NCBI GenBank assembly: GCA_947396885.1
Contig: OX377202.1
Span: 110,874,221 to 110,938,220 of the forward strand
Length of the DNA: 64,000 bases
Direction of reading: 5' to 3'
Origin: Heligmosomoides polygyrus polygyrus
Lineage: Eukaryota > Nematoda > Chromadorea > Rhabditida > Heligmosomidae
Positions 42,446 to 52,939 of the stretch are shown piece by piece. A program made the position numbers and the translations under genes. The notes beneath the pieces are model-generated. The model was not told where the DNA came from, did not search any database, and saw nothing but the letters and a program-made list of their open reading frames with translations. Numbering within the stretch: the stretch's first letter is position 1; each line of letters opens with the position of its first letter.

Positions 42446-42955
42446 TCAGAAGAAACTCGCCTCTGATTTGACATCTAGCTGTTCGGAAGACCTAGAGAGA
42501 TCGATCTGGCTATCGGACTGAGCAACCTTCTCCGGCAGTCCAGCCCATTTATTAAATTTGCTGCTAAGACGAAGAGGATTCCCGCCATATTTTGTGCAAC
42601 AGTTTGTAGCCAGTTGGGGATCTGGAGCGACGTCGGTCGAGTCGCCATTTGGAATCGACTCAAGATTCAAATCAGTTTCTTTAAGCCTCAATTGGCTGGT
42701 ATCGAGGTTGTAAGCTGTAACAACGATGTTTTGTTGCGATCAAAACTTCTAGCGCCAGGCGGGACTCGAACTCGCACTTCCCTCTGACAGGGCGAGAATG
42801 CTCCACGCCATTACACCACCGGCGCCGTTTAATCGAACGCAACATCCACACCTCGTGGGACCGATCAGCACCCACCCGTAACGACTCAAGATTGGCCTCG
42901 GTCCCCGCCAATACAAAAAAAGGCTTAAGTCTCTTCAACGGAATGATGCAGCCGT
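42446..42955 (-). pseudogene. Coding-like open frame interrupted by SINE2
   Basis: On the minus strand, the sequence upstream of the SINE reads CIIPLKRLKPFFVLAGTEAN then LES. Downstream of it, in the same register after removing the insert and one duplication, comes IPNGDSTDVAPDPQLATNCC, TKYGGNPLRLSSKFNKWAGL, PEKVAQSDSQIDLSRSSEQL, DVKSEASFF and a TGA at 42446. The continuous frame of about 95 codons and polar composition suggest real coding sequence, perhaps a terminal exon, broken by the SINE. A stop lies just upstream and no acceptor is obvious. Family unknown. Confidence 0.4.
42668..42881 (-). repeat. SINE2, tRNA-derived, with 12-bp target duplication
   Basis: CGACTCAAGATT at 42656-42667 is repeated at 42882-42893. 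Within it, minus strand, is a tRNA-like unit of about 76 bases at about 42752-42827. Its acceptor 5' side GGCGCCG pairs with TGGCGCT, its D-arm is GGTGTAATGGCGTGGAGC, and its B-box arm is GAGTTCGAGTCCCGCC. The anticodon loop CTGTCAG suggests a GTC (Asp) anticodon; the D-arm is more Gly-like. It is preceded by a 50-60 base leader and followed by a tail region GAAGTTTTGATCGCAACAAA ending AAAGAAACTGATTTG. Confidence 0.8.
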
Positions 42956-43014
42956 TGTAGAAAAGTTACTACAAATGCGTTTATATTGACAGATGAGGCT
43001 AAGGCGGGATTTAT

Positions 43015-43140
43015 ACTTCAGACGCCAAGTAGCTCAGCGCTATAAAATCTACCCGTATTGATTAGGCTGCTTAGACGATCGGTATTCATAGCTTTCATGA
43101 GGCGCGCCACTCTGCTTCAGAAATATAAATTCCGTCTAAG
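43015..43140. mobile_element. Decayed GC-rich MITE copy
   Basis: GGCGGGATTTATACTTCAGA at the left and CTTCAGAAATATAAATTCCG at the right are mutated versions of the ends at 30531 and 32233. The centre keeps GTATTGATTAGGCTGC. Old. Confidence 0.5.
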
Positions 43141-43284
43141 CTCACGGTTTCGAAATCTAAGGTAGGAGTTCATTTCAAAATTGCTGATAGTGGGTTCAGG
43201 TTGCCTTGTCTTGTTCTTGAGCCAACCTCAAGAAGTACGTTGTGTTTCTTGTTCCGCCTCTGCTCTTTTCCCAATTTTTTCGTT

Positions 43285-43545
43285 CTAAATATTGCTAACA
43301 TTCAATGGTAGACATCTCTCGGCATTCATCTGCTTCAAAAAGTCGCTTAAGGCAAAGCAGCCTCGACGTTGTTTCTGTGTGAAGCGCTTTATTTCCTCCT
43401 CGTCCATCGATCTGTAGCTGTAGATCTGTAGATCGGCCTGTGGCCATCTGCTGCTCACTCCATCTGACCATTGAAATAAACAGTCTCCTCTTGTATTGTA
43501 ACAGTTCGCAACCTTACAGAAGAACACATCTGCCTGAAATTGCAC
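43285..43545 (-). CDS. Candidate exon, function unknown
   Basis: The minus-strand frame reads QADVFFCKVANCYNTRGDCL, FQWSDGVSSRWPQADLQIYS, YRSMDEEEIKRFTQKQRRGC and FALSDFLKQMNAERCLPLNV to a stop at 43285. The MDEEEIKRFT part is markedly protein-like. It lies upstream, on the same strand, of the SINE2-broken frame at 42446-42955; the two could belong to one gene. No clear splice sites link them, and no family is recognised. Confidence 0.3.
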   Translation of the reverse strand: MQFQADVFFCKVANCYNTRGDCLFQWSDGVSSRWPQADLQIYSYRSMDEEEIKRFTQKQRRGCFALSDFLKQMNAERCLPLNVSNI

Positions 43546-43605
43546 GAAATTTTCTGGTTCTTGTCTTTAATTGCTCGTAGCTATCGAACAGCTCAGTGTT
43601 CCATC

Positions 43606-43690
43606 CCCGTCTATACTTTCGACGCCGAGAGGCGCGATGGCTATGGGATGACCTCATTGATCGATTGAATGACTCTGTCAGTTTGGGCAC
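43606..43690. repeat. Half GC-rich MITE
   Basis: CCCCGTCTATACTTTCGACG then CCGAGAGGCGCGATGG and CATTGATCGATTGAATGAC: the left half of the 32233-32365 family. The right half is missing. Confidence 0.5.
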
Positions 43691-43725
43691 CATGCATGAC
43701 GTCGCGCCGCTCAACGTTGGAGAGG

Positions 43726-44296
43726 ATGCCATTTTCACGTCAAATTGGCACTCTTTTTCAGCAACCCTGAAACCAATCTGAACATTCAAATAGAAACACA
43801 CTTCTTCTACATTAAACTGAAGGCTCTCCAAAAGAGTTGGAATAATTTTTTGCTCAAGAAAGATGTTAATATGACTCTCCTTGAAGTTTTTTATTATTAG
43901 TCTTGTTTGAAATTTTGTAAAATTCTCGTTTTTGGTGAAAAAAAAGATTTAAGGCTTGTTTTAATCGGCAGTAAGGCGGCCATTTTTAGTGCCAAAAGGA
44001 GAGATAGCGCTATGCTCTCGTCCAAGACTATGTGATATTTATCCCCATGATATCGAAGTTTCTGTTTGCATGGAGTTTCACACCTGTAGACGATACAACA
44101 AAAAAAAGTATGAACAACTTTTCATTTTCAGGAGAAATATAAATTAAAAATTGTTTAAAGCAAGGAGGTTCAATCGTTTATTACATTAAAAGACGAGACC
44201 GCGGCCTATTTTTATTTGACCCAAAAAGGATATTTGGCACTGCAAATGATGCTTACATGAAGCATCGAGTGTCCAATTTGACGTGAAAATGGCATG
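43726..44296. mobile_element. FB-A element with defined ends
   Basis: Starts ATGCCATTTTCACGTCAAAT at 43726 and ends TTTGACGTGAAAATGGCAT at 44296, which defines the FB-A terminus. The left arm carries CAATCTGAACATTCAAATAG, GAAGGCTCTCCAAAAGAGTT and TTTTTTGCTCAAGAAAGATG. The right arm is mostly lost. The centre has GATAGCGCTATGCTCTCGTC and TCTGTTTGCATGGAGTTTC. Confidence 0.6.
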
Positions 44297-44685
44297 AACA
44301 GCGAGGTATGGTCAGCTAAATATGCCGAAAATTTTAGGGGCTGTATAGAAAAGGCCGCTGATGGTGAGAAACATTTGTTCGGTCGCATAGACAATGCATG
44401 GATTACAGCGTCTGAAGCGTTGGCTAGCATATCTGTTCGAAAATGTTGTTTAAATTACTTGAATAATTATATAATCCTCAGAACCTTCGTTGAAGTTAAA
44501 CTCTCTACTCTGTGACGAATTAACTTATGATCTCCTGCTGTTTATAAAAGTTGCAAACTTTTCTAGCTATGAAACTGCTTTCTTAAAGAGGAAATAACTA
44601 GATCATCCTGTGCGTAGTCTTTCATAGAAATTGCAGTTGTAGCCTGGACTTTCATGAATAATTTTTTGCGAAGTATTTAATAGTA
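44297..44685. other. Unassigned spacer
   Basis: The 44294-44515 frame has no support. No repeat ends recognised. Confidence 0.3.
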
Positions 44686-46005
44686 AGCTATGACGGCACT
44701 GGGCGCGTGTAGCGCAGTCGGAGGAGGCGCCGACGGTCGCGTGCACCCGATACCAGGCTCCTGGTTCGGATTTTCCGCGCAGGCCAACCAAGCCTTCCAT
44801 CCCTCTGTGGTCGATGAATTGGTACCAGACGTGTCTGGGAAGGATAAAGCGCTGAATTGTTCATCGGCTGGCCACCGCAAGTCATTGTATGGCCAAATAC
44901 GCTATCGCCTCCACGACATCCCGTAGAAGTAGAATGCGCTGGCGCATCCCAAAAGGGATTCAGTAACGCCGTCCTTTATCCTTTATCCTTTATGACGGCA
45001 CTAGTTAAAAGTTCTGACTCCACCGACACGACTTCGGTCGAAAAAATTTTTTCCTCTGAAACTTTGTCGAAGGGGGTTATTTGGGATGCTGATCACGGAT
45101 CTCACATCCGCTTTTCACGACTCGGTAGGAGATCCCCATGCCGTTAACAAGGGTGGTCCAGGCATGGTCACCGATTTCGCTGAAACTTCGCCCAGGAGGA
45201 AGCTGATCACGAAGATTTTGGGTGCTGATCACAAATCTGACATTCGCTTCATAGGCGTCAATATTTTATAAAGGATTTCTCACCCTGAAAGAAAAGCTGG
45301 AAGAGATACGGTGGTGAGAACGATGCAGCGAAAACGAAACAATGACGAGTTTTTTATTGATAAATATTGCGCCTAAAAATGACCGAAACTACCTGAAATG
45401 TATAAGCGGAGGAATAAAAAGGCAAGGAAAGCATACCTCAAGGCATACGCTACCAAAAAACTAGGTTAGCAGAGATAGAATGACGCAATCTGATCCCAGA
45501 AATTGAACACTGCCGCTTTTCGATCCCCAAATTGTCTCCTCCAGAGGAACTCGCTCAAATTGTCTCCATATCTACGGTTGTTGACACCGTACTTCCGTTC
45601 GATGAACCGACCACTTACCCATGTCAACCTCTACCTCCGGCAGAAACTTTAAGAATGTAATCCTGTGCCTTCCTGCACCTATATTATCACCGATATTATA
45701 TATTGCACCTTTATTATATATTATATTATAGTGCCGAATCGTGAATTAACGTGTCAGATCCGTGATCAGCACCCCAAATAACTCCCCTGAGCGAAGCTTC
45801 AGCGAAATCGGTGACCTTGCCTAGACCACCCTTGTTAACGGTATGGGTGGTCTCCGACCGAATCGTTAAAAGCGGGTTTCAGATTCGTGATCAGCATGCC
45901 AAATAACTTCCCTCGACAAAGTTCCAGCGAAAAATTTTCTTTCGACCGAACTCGTGTCGGTGAAGTCGGAACTTTTAACTAGTGCCGCTATGACTAACAA
46001 CGAAT
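44686..46005. mobile_element. LTIR-2: inverted-repeat element carrying a SINE1
   Basis: Left (from about 44690, resuming 44992-45270) and right (45730-46000) arms of about 280 bp are inverted. Shared blocks are CGGCACTAGTTAAAAGTTC, CCGACACGA, CTGATCACG, CCGTTAACAAGGGTGGTC and GTCACCGATTTCGCTGAA. Within each arm a CTGATCACGGATCT block occurs twice, so the arms contain an internal duplication. The centre (45270-45730) has no coding frame. TATA-rich repeats lie at 45690-45730. Confidence 0.7.
44701..44991 (+). repeat. SINE1 copy, near-complete, 11-bp target duplication
   Basis: ATGACGGCACT at 44690-44700 repeats at 44992-45002. The head GGGCGCGTGTAGCGCAGTCG contains the A box TAGCGCAGTCGG; the B box is CCTGGTTCGGATTTTCC, 40-45 bases later. 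The 5' GGGCG can pair with a downstream CGCGC/CGCCC, as in a tRNA acceptor stem. The non-tRNA body follows (GGCCAACCAAGCCTTCCATC, GGCCACCGCAAGTCATTGTA, GAAGTAGAATGCG), then a CCTTTATCCTTTATCCTTTA tail. Confidence 0.9.
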
Positions 46006-46279
46006 TATGGATTCTGAATCTGTCGGCACAACCCACTTCAACAAAAGGCAGTCGTTTCGTTTTTTTCAACTCAGGCAGCCAAATAACGTGGTGATAAACG
46101 ACAATCATTTGCTTTAAATCTATTTCATTTGAAATTTTCTTTAATTCACCCTCATAATGCTTTATTAGCACACTAATAATGGCGCTACTATTCTCTTTTA
46201 TTTTTCTTCAAACATTTTTCCATATTCCTAACCCTGTCTAGTTATGCGGCTTACTTGCGACTATAAGCCACGAAGTCAT
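46006..46279. other. Unassigned spacer
   Basis: No supported feature. Confidence 0.3.
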
Positions 46280-46370
46280 TCTTCCTGTGGCGTGCCAGAG
46301 TAGCCCAACGTGTATTCTTCGTTAGAAGCGCTAAATCGGCCCTTCAGAACTTTCTATAGCTTATTCGACG
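46280..46370 (-). mobile_element. Short RTE family A 3' fragment
   Basis: The stretch GTGGCGTGCCAGAGTAGCCC matches, reversed, the GGACCACTCTGGCACGCGAC region of family A. It is followed by a decayed GAAGCGCTAAATCGGCCCTT. Confidence 0.55.
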
Positions 46371-46518
46371 CTACTGAAGTCCACTAATCTGATCTTGTGC
46401 TTACAGATATCCTCTTTGTATTATACATAGAACTCGTCTGTAGATGACTTTTTCACGCACTATTCTTCCCTAATACTCCATCGGTATTTTCGCCACGATA
46501 TCATCAGGAACCCAAAGA

Positions 46519-46800
46519 AATAAGGGATAAGAAGGATAAAAGACGGATTCAAACCCTTTTGGGACTCGCCATTTTACCTCTACGGGATGTCATGGAGGCG
46601 ACTTGAACGCGTATTTGCGGTGGCCAACCGATAGGCAAGCCAACGCTTTACATACCATTCCCAGACAAGTCTGGCGCCAATTCACCAACCCCAGAGGGAT
46701 TGAGGTCTTGGTTGTCTTGGGCGGGAAATCCGAACCAAGAACCTGGTATCGGGTGCGCACGACAGCCGACACCTCTTCCCACTGCGCTACACGCGCCTGT
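46519..46800 (-). repeat. SINE1 copy with 10-bp target duplication
   Basis: AACCCAAAGA at 46509-46518 is repeated at 46801-46810. The left edge has an AAGGGATAAGAAGGATAAAA tail. The right edge ends with the reversed head CCACTGCGCTACACGCGCC. About 8 bases are missing in the TTTGGCCATACAATGACTTG region. Confidence 0.88.
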
Positions 46801-46810
46801 AACCCAAAGA

Positions 46811-48420
46811 TATATTTTATAACAAGAATGAAGGATAGAGACTACAGCAAATATATAGATGGAGTACATGTTCTGAAGAAGTGCTTTGCGTTCGACATTG
46901 TAGATGTGAGACCGGGAAGTTCGTCCCTGAGGTTTTAACAGTGGCTGAGTGTCATCGCGAATTGATTTGTCAATATCTCCTTTAATAGTTTCCATGTTCG
47001 GCTTGTTTGTTTCCATCTGTCCGTCCGCTAATCTCCGGTAAATTTTGGTGTTTCTAAAATTCGTCAAAATTTTAGATACTCGAACTATCGCCCTTCCGCT
47101 GTCGCCATTCCCAACTCTACAATTCAACGAAGAAAAGTCTTTGACGTGAGTTGAACGAGCAATGACGATCTGTCCAGCGTATTGACTGCATTTTCGTTTT
47201 CAGCTTGTTCCACTGAATCTGCCCGTGTTGATGGGTGAACAGATCGAGTTGGTCGGGAACGGTTCCGTACCCCATACAGATCGTCCTCAACGCGTTCAGC
47301 CACATTACAAGAACAGCCTGCACGGTATTTGTTCTTCTTCTTTCGTTTGTTCCTGGCTGTTTTTCTAATTTTCGAAGGATAGAGAAGGCCATCACAGAAT
47401 GTTGTAGGAGAGGTACTGTGCGGGCCGCGCTTACTTGGCAACTCCTAGAAGATTTTCTTTGTTTTTCTGTTGCTATGTGCCTGTTTTAACGGAAAGATTT
47501 GCTGCTAAACATGACTACCCCATCTGCTAGGATAGTATAGATGTCCTATATAACTGTATACGTCATTTGCGGATTCAAAAATCGGTTTCATAGCGAAAAT
47601 AGGCAAAATAAACAAAGCGAAACTGACTAGTGAAACTTTTAAAACGTCTTCCTTGGAGGGATCTTCATCGCCAAAACACTACTGTTGTTTCCATATCCAC
47701 ATCGTCCTGCCGTCTATGTGCTTCGTGGACTTTGTGGGTGTCCTTATGTGTTTGAAGATTCACCGATGGTGCTTACCGCTAGGATTGTCCGCAGCAATTT
47801 ATACTATTTTTGCTGTAAACACACACACACTTTCATTTAAAACTGAATACTTTTAAAGAAAAATAGAGGGGAAGAACAGAATAAGTTGGACACTTCTTAA
47901 CGAAGGTGAAGTTGCCCTTTGTTTTTAAAAATTTATGTTAAAAACTCATCTGTACAAGATGTGTTAAGAAAGAGTAAGTGCGTTTTCTGGACGAGCATAA
48001 CATTCCTATCTCTTGGTTAAAACGGTGTTTTGGATCATTCTGAAGTGACCCGATGCAAATAATATTTAGTGTGAAGAGATTGAGCCGTGCACTCGTCCAG
48101 AACATTGCAATGTTTATTTCAGTGGTAGTGTAAATGCTGTTTACATGACGTCATGCATTGAAAAAGGTGTGTATTTCTTCTATTGTAGTTGCTTTAGTTG
48201 ATTCTAGACTTGTAAGTATGTAAACAGTATTACATTACATTTTGTTTCCATAGGCCTTCTATGTATGGGACGAATACGTGGCTCATTCTCTCGATATATC
48301 ACGCCGATTGATTCTTTGCTTCTGCCACCTTAGGCTTAATCCTTAGGATAAACCTTAAAATATTGTTTGAAGGCAGCTGATAAGAATTTTAATGTCTATT
48401 TAAGCAATGCGCTCATTCAA
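46811..48420. other. Unassigned stretch
   Basis: Several short frames on both strands at 47100-47490 overlap each other and show no motif. A (CA)n run lies at about 47818-47830. No gene called. Confidence 0.3.
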
Positions 48421-48722
48421 CGGGCGCGTGTAGCGCAGTCGGAGGAGGCGCCGACTGTCGCCTGCACCCCATACCAGGTTCCTGGTTCGGACTTCCCGCC
48501 CAGGCCAACCAAGCCTTCCATCCCTCCGGGGTCGGTGAATTGGTACCAGACGTGTCTGGGAGGGGTAAAGCGCTGACTTGTTCATCGGCTGGCCACCGCA
48601 AGTCATTGTATGGCCAAATACGCATTCATATCGCCTCCACGACATCCCGTAGAAGTAGAATGCGTGGCGCATCCCAAAAGGGATTGGATAACGCCGTGCT
48701 TTATCCTTTATCCTTCATCCTT
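48421..48722 (+). repeat. SINE1 copy, best-preserved sequence
   Basis: The head GGGCGCGTGTAGCGCAGTCG and the B box CCTGGTTCGGACTTCCC are followed at once by GCCCAGG; acceptor-like GGGCG and CGCCC can pair. The full body and tail CTTTATCCTTTATCCTTCAT are present. A short duplication ATTCAA is possible (48415-48420 and 48723-48728). Confidence 0.88.
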
Positions 48723-48969
48723 ATTCAAGCAATGTAGTTATTTGTTTTTAAAGCGTTCTTCTAAGATGAATTATACTATAGCTCTTAAGAAAATTTTTTC
48801 ACTTTGTTAGGCTTTTTTGTGTTTACTCATATGAGTCTAACGCGATCTGTGCAATGCTCGAAAGCGTTAGAGGCAGTTTATTGTAGATTTGCCGCTAAGG
48901 CTTTCTGTGATTTTCATGCTACAGTACAGAGCAATGGTTAGGTCACAGGATTGACGAAAGAGTCCTTAA
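48723..48969. other. Spacer
   Basis: No supported feature. Confidence 0.3.
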
Positions 48970-49430
48970 AATCCGGATTTTCTCTTTTTTTTTCAAAAAA
49001 TCATGGTTTCGTAGCGATACGAGCTCAATCAGCTACATAGGCCCTACAGATATAAAACTTGGTGCAAGCAAAGATTTTGCTATCAATCGAATAAAAATCA
49101 GGATGTCTTGGACGAAGGCATGGCGCAATCCCCTTTTTGGCACTTAAAAATAGCCGCCTTTCTGTTCTTCAAAACAATCTTTAAGCCATCCTTAAAAAAG
49201 GAAACTTTAATAGAGTTTCAAACAATGTGTTCTCTCATCGGATATGTGAATTAAAACAAAAAATTATACTAAGATTGTCCGTTAACAAAAAATTATTCTA
49301 AACTTTTTGGAGAGCTTCTAGTTCAATGTGGAGGAATCTTGTTTCGATTTGGAAGATGTCCAGTTTGAGTTCAAAAGTTTTAGACTTGTTTAGAAGAGAG
49401 TCCAATGTGAGAATTGTATAGTCTCGCGGA
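48970..49430 (+). repeat. FB-A right arm and centre
   Basis: Centre blocks ATCGAATAAAAATCAGGATG and GGCATGGCGCAATCCCC lead into GTTCTTCAAAACAATCTTTA, AACAAAAAATTATTCTAAAC, GGAGAGCTTCTAGTTCAATG and TTAGACTTGTTTAGAAGAG. It ends near GTCCAATGTGAG. Confidence 0.5.
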
Positions 49431-49799
49431 AGCAATGCTTCCAGGCCCGAAATAGGTCATTCAAAAAGTTGAGCGGACACAATAAGGGGTAGGGGTAATG
49501 TAGGACGATTTCCCATCTGAGTTCGACATTCTTCCCGGCAACACATCAGAATCGCTATGTTGTCACTTGCGTTGTCGTGAACTAGGCAGACTTTCCGGAC
49601 GTTCCACTCAAAAAGCCTCGGTCAGCTTCCGGAGTAGAGCAGCGTACACTTGGACGTCATTGTGGTCCCAATAGAAGGAATCTCAACGTGGACCATTTCC
49701 TTGGAGCTCCTCCAACAACAGTTATTCTTCCGGTGTTGATTACCTATCGACCCCTTGAAGGTGCTTCGTTGTAAGACATGGTCTGTTAATCCGTTTCTT
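49431..49799. other. Unassigned spacer
   Basis: Includes a frame at 49622-49813 without coding character. Confidence 0.3.
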
Positions 49800-49990
49800 T
49801 TGCATCGCGCCACGCACTCTGTTTCTTTCTGAAATTACAGTGCCGATTTGTTTGTGCGATTTCTCCCGCACGTTGACTGGCGACTGAGAAACAAGATGAT
49901 GTATTAGCCTTCTCAAACAATTCTTGCACCAATTCGCCGACCCCTGATGGCTGGAAGGGTTCCCTGGACTAGAAAACGAAGCATGAGAAC
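49800..49990 (-). repeat. Strongly decayed SINE1, minus strand
   Basis: GCATCGCGCCACGCACTCTG opens the 3' side. CTTGCACCAATTCGCCGACC and CCTGATGGCTGGAAGG match the reversed body. The tRNA head is lost. Confidence 0.5.
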
Positions 49991-50765
49991 AGACTCCTTT
50001 CGCCGCCAGCGATCAACAAGTCAGTGATTCGTCCATCCCGCTTAGACAAGGTTCTACCAAATCCACAAACATTTAACGTTCGCCTGTTTCGAGAATACTT
50101 TCCAGATTAAACAAAAAGAATTGAAAGCTCTGCTGGCAGAAGGTTTGGTCTCGCGAGGCCCTGTAAATCGATTATTCGTTTCGCATCCAAGCCAAGAGGT
50201 TGTACATCGTCTGACGGAGATTCCTGCTCTTCATCGTGCATGTAAATGACATAAACCCATTCCTATAGACTACCTTCGGCCTTCAGACCACTGTTCCATA
50301 TACCACCCTAACCCGGCACTTTGGGAATGTGATGAAAATATCTCGCTATCTTGTTGATTCGAATTTTTCGGCCCACGCTTCCTGAGCTTGGAATTACCTT
50401 CTGCTTCAGCAGCCATGCTTTTAGATTTTCTATAACCATCGAGCAAGTCTGCGCTATAATTGGACAGCTTCGATAGTGTGATGTCATATCCATCGAAAAC
50501 ACAAGGGAATATCTTCTTTGCTGGGCTCTCATCACATGTTTGGGATTATCAGTATGAGATTAGGATTTATCCTAGTCGTAGGAGGGCACAGCTAGAAAAG
50601 CAGAACAAAGGCAACAGTATACCTTTTACGGCTAGAAATTTGTAAAAAAAAAAGGTTATATCGTAGCGTAGTCTAGTGTGTTGCTTTTTGTGAACTAGTT
50701 TGCTCACAATTTTCCGGCCGTTTAGCAAACGGACATGCTGGACCTATTGGTCAATATCCAGACAT

Positions 50766-50796
<31 letters not shown>

Positions 50797-51467
50797 TTCG
50801 ACGTATGAATAATGATTCTTTGCGTTAATAACTAACAAAGAGGGATAGAAGAAAACAACAGAATACGTAAACAACTCAGCCAGACATCCATTCCTGTCCT
50901 GAGTGCTAGATTATTGATGCAATCCTAGTTTAAGGGTTTTCCACATGAGGGGCGATTATTTTCTCTTTTCTATGCCTCACGCTTATGTTCTAAAATTGTC
51001 TGACCGCCCTGACACCATGAAACATTTACTAGGCTCTCGAGGAGATTCAGTGTAGGGAATACATAGCGCGTCCAAGCACCACCTCGCCCTCCCACGAACT
51101 AGTAATCTACCTGGTTATCATTTCTTAGATGTGCTGGAGTTGCAATTCAATAGACTTTCCTGATCCATTGACTTTAACCCATTGGAAATAACCTAGAAAT
51201 TAATATTAGCGGCTGAAAGTGGCGCCTCATATGATTCTAGGTTCGAATTGCGCTCCGAACGTCCAAATTTTCCGAAGAATTCGTCATCCAAATTATTTCG
51301 TGGTCGTTCTTTTTCTGAAGCGGATAGAACACTGGCATGCCTGTGGTCTAGCAGATACATCGAATCGGTCACCGATTCGGATAATTCGGATTCATCACTC
51401 TCTTCAAACCCGGATAAAAGGGTCCTTCGGTTAATGGCATGCATTTTCGAAAAATCAGAATGTTAGG
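49991..51467. other. Unassigned stretch with (ATTT)n microsatellite
   Basis: An ATTT repeat lies at 50763-50799. The 50308-50535 minus frame has a protein-like patch (MVIENLKAWLLKQK followed by a GTAATT donor-like site) but nothing to join it to. Confidence 0.35.
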
Positions 51468-51476
51468 ATGATGGAG

Positions 51477-51770
51477 ATAAGGATAAAGGATGGCGTTACT
51501 CAACCCCTTTGTGGGATGCGCCACGCATTCTACTTCTAAGGGATGTCATGGAGGCGATTTAAGTGGGTATCTGGCCACACAAAGAATGACTTGCGGCTGC
51601 CAGCCGATAGACAAGTCAACGCTTTACCGTTCCCAGGCAAGTCTGGCACCAATTCACCGACCTCGGAGGGATGGAAGGCTTTGTTGGCCTGGGCAGGAAA
51701 TCCGAACCAGAAACCTGGTATCGGGTGCACGCGACAACCAACACCTCCTCTGACTGTGCCGCACACGCCT
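51477..51770 (-). repeat. SINE1 copy with 9-bp target duplication
   Basis: ATGATGGAG at 51468-51476 is repeated at 51771-51779. The left edge has an ATAAGGATAAAGGATGGCGT tail. The full body and the reversed head CTGACTGTGCCGCACACGCC close the right side. Confidence 0.88.
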
Positions 51771-52486
51771 ATGATGGAGGCAAGGGTGATTTAAACTAGA
51801 AAGGATTTTCGAATTATTCACATGCATCGGATCAGATATATCCGGCCTGAATAGGATGTCGAACTTCTGATCAAAATGGGTCATTTGAATCACGCAAAAA
51901 TCTAGTCCGGTGAAAATCTCCCTCAGCTGAATCATTCTAAAATCTGGGCTTTTCAAAATTGTCCTCATCATTTAGTACTTATCCGGGGTTTGAAACGAGA
52001 GATTGATCCGAGTTATCCTAATCAGGGTAGCGGTCGATGTGGAGTACATAGCAGGCTATCGCATATAGATATTCGAGGTGCCTGTATGCATCACAAGTGA
52101 GAATGCGTGGCGCATCCAAAAAAAGCGAATTGACACCGACCCTGGACTTTTTTGTTTTGTTTTTTGTGATTATAACATAATCCCCGGCTTGCTCTCCGCT
52201 CTGGGAGAAGTCACTGCCATGGCCGGCCACTCGGCGAAATGATAGCATTCGAAGGAGCCAAACATGTTTTCGTCGCGCCTTATACGCACGACGGCTCCTG
52301 CAGGCAGTTGACGGCTGCGAGGCGAAAAACTGGCCAACCTCCTCACGCTGATTTTTCTGGCTCGCTGGTTATTCATTCGTTTTTTAGTAGTCGATGTATT
52401 GCTTTGAAAAATGTCGGACTTTTTATCGCTCAATTTCATCGATTCTCGGGGTAACTCGATAGTCTTTTTTGTAAATTGTTCAAGTG
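51771..52486. other. Spacer with a SINE1 3' scrap
   Basis: GTGAGAATGCGTGGCGCATC at 52097-52116 matches the SINE1 3' block on the + strand. Nothing else is assignable. Confidence 0.4.
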
Positions 52487-52939
52487 TTAGGTTGGAAACT
52501 AAGTTTCCATTGTTTTTAACATTCTGAATTTCGCTGAGAATTGCGTACTTTTAGATGAAGAATGGTTTGCTCTATCAGAAAGTACTTTTTAATGTTTAAG
52601 TCGCTAAAGTGGAAAGTTCAAAAAGAAAAAATGACCTTCGCCGACGGCTCCTATTTGCTTAGGATTGAGGTTTTTGCGCGACATTATCCACCATTCGAAA
52701 GAGGACGATTTGCTCTACGAGGGCGTCTGTTTGGTTTTTTTGATCATTTTGATTTTCGTTCATTTGCAGGATATTAAATTGGAGTGTCACGATTTATTTT
52801 TACCAGCAGTTCCTATGTCCTCTTTGGCTAATTTTTTCACTCCATGTTGATCACCTGAGAGTCGATAATATTGAGAAAAGCAAAAGAACAAGTCATATAT
52901 TCTAAAAGCACAAAACATTCTCTTTCAAGTCTCATACTA

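Noticed and set aside
42752..42827. Possible functional tRNA gene (Asp-like anticodon)
   Set aside because: It lies inside a SINE with a 12-bp target duplication, its anticodon stem is poorly paired, and a second copy sits in the inverted dimer at 18303-18536; it is a SINE head.
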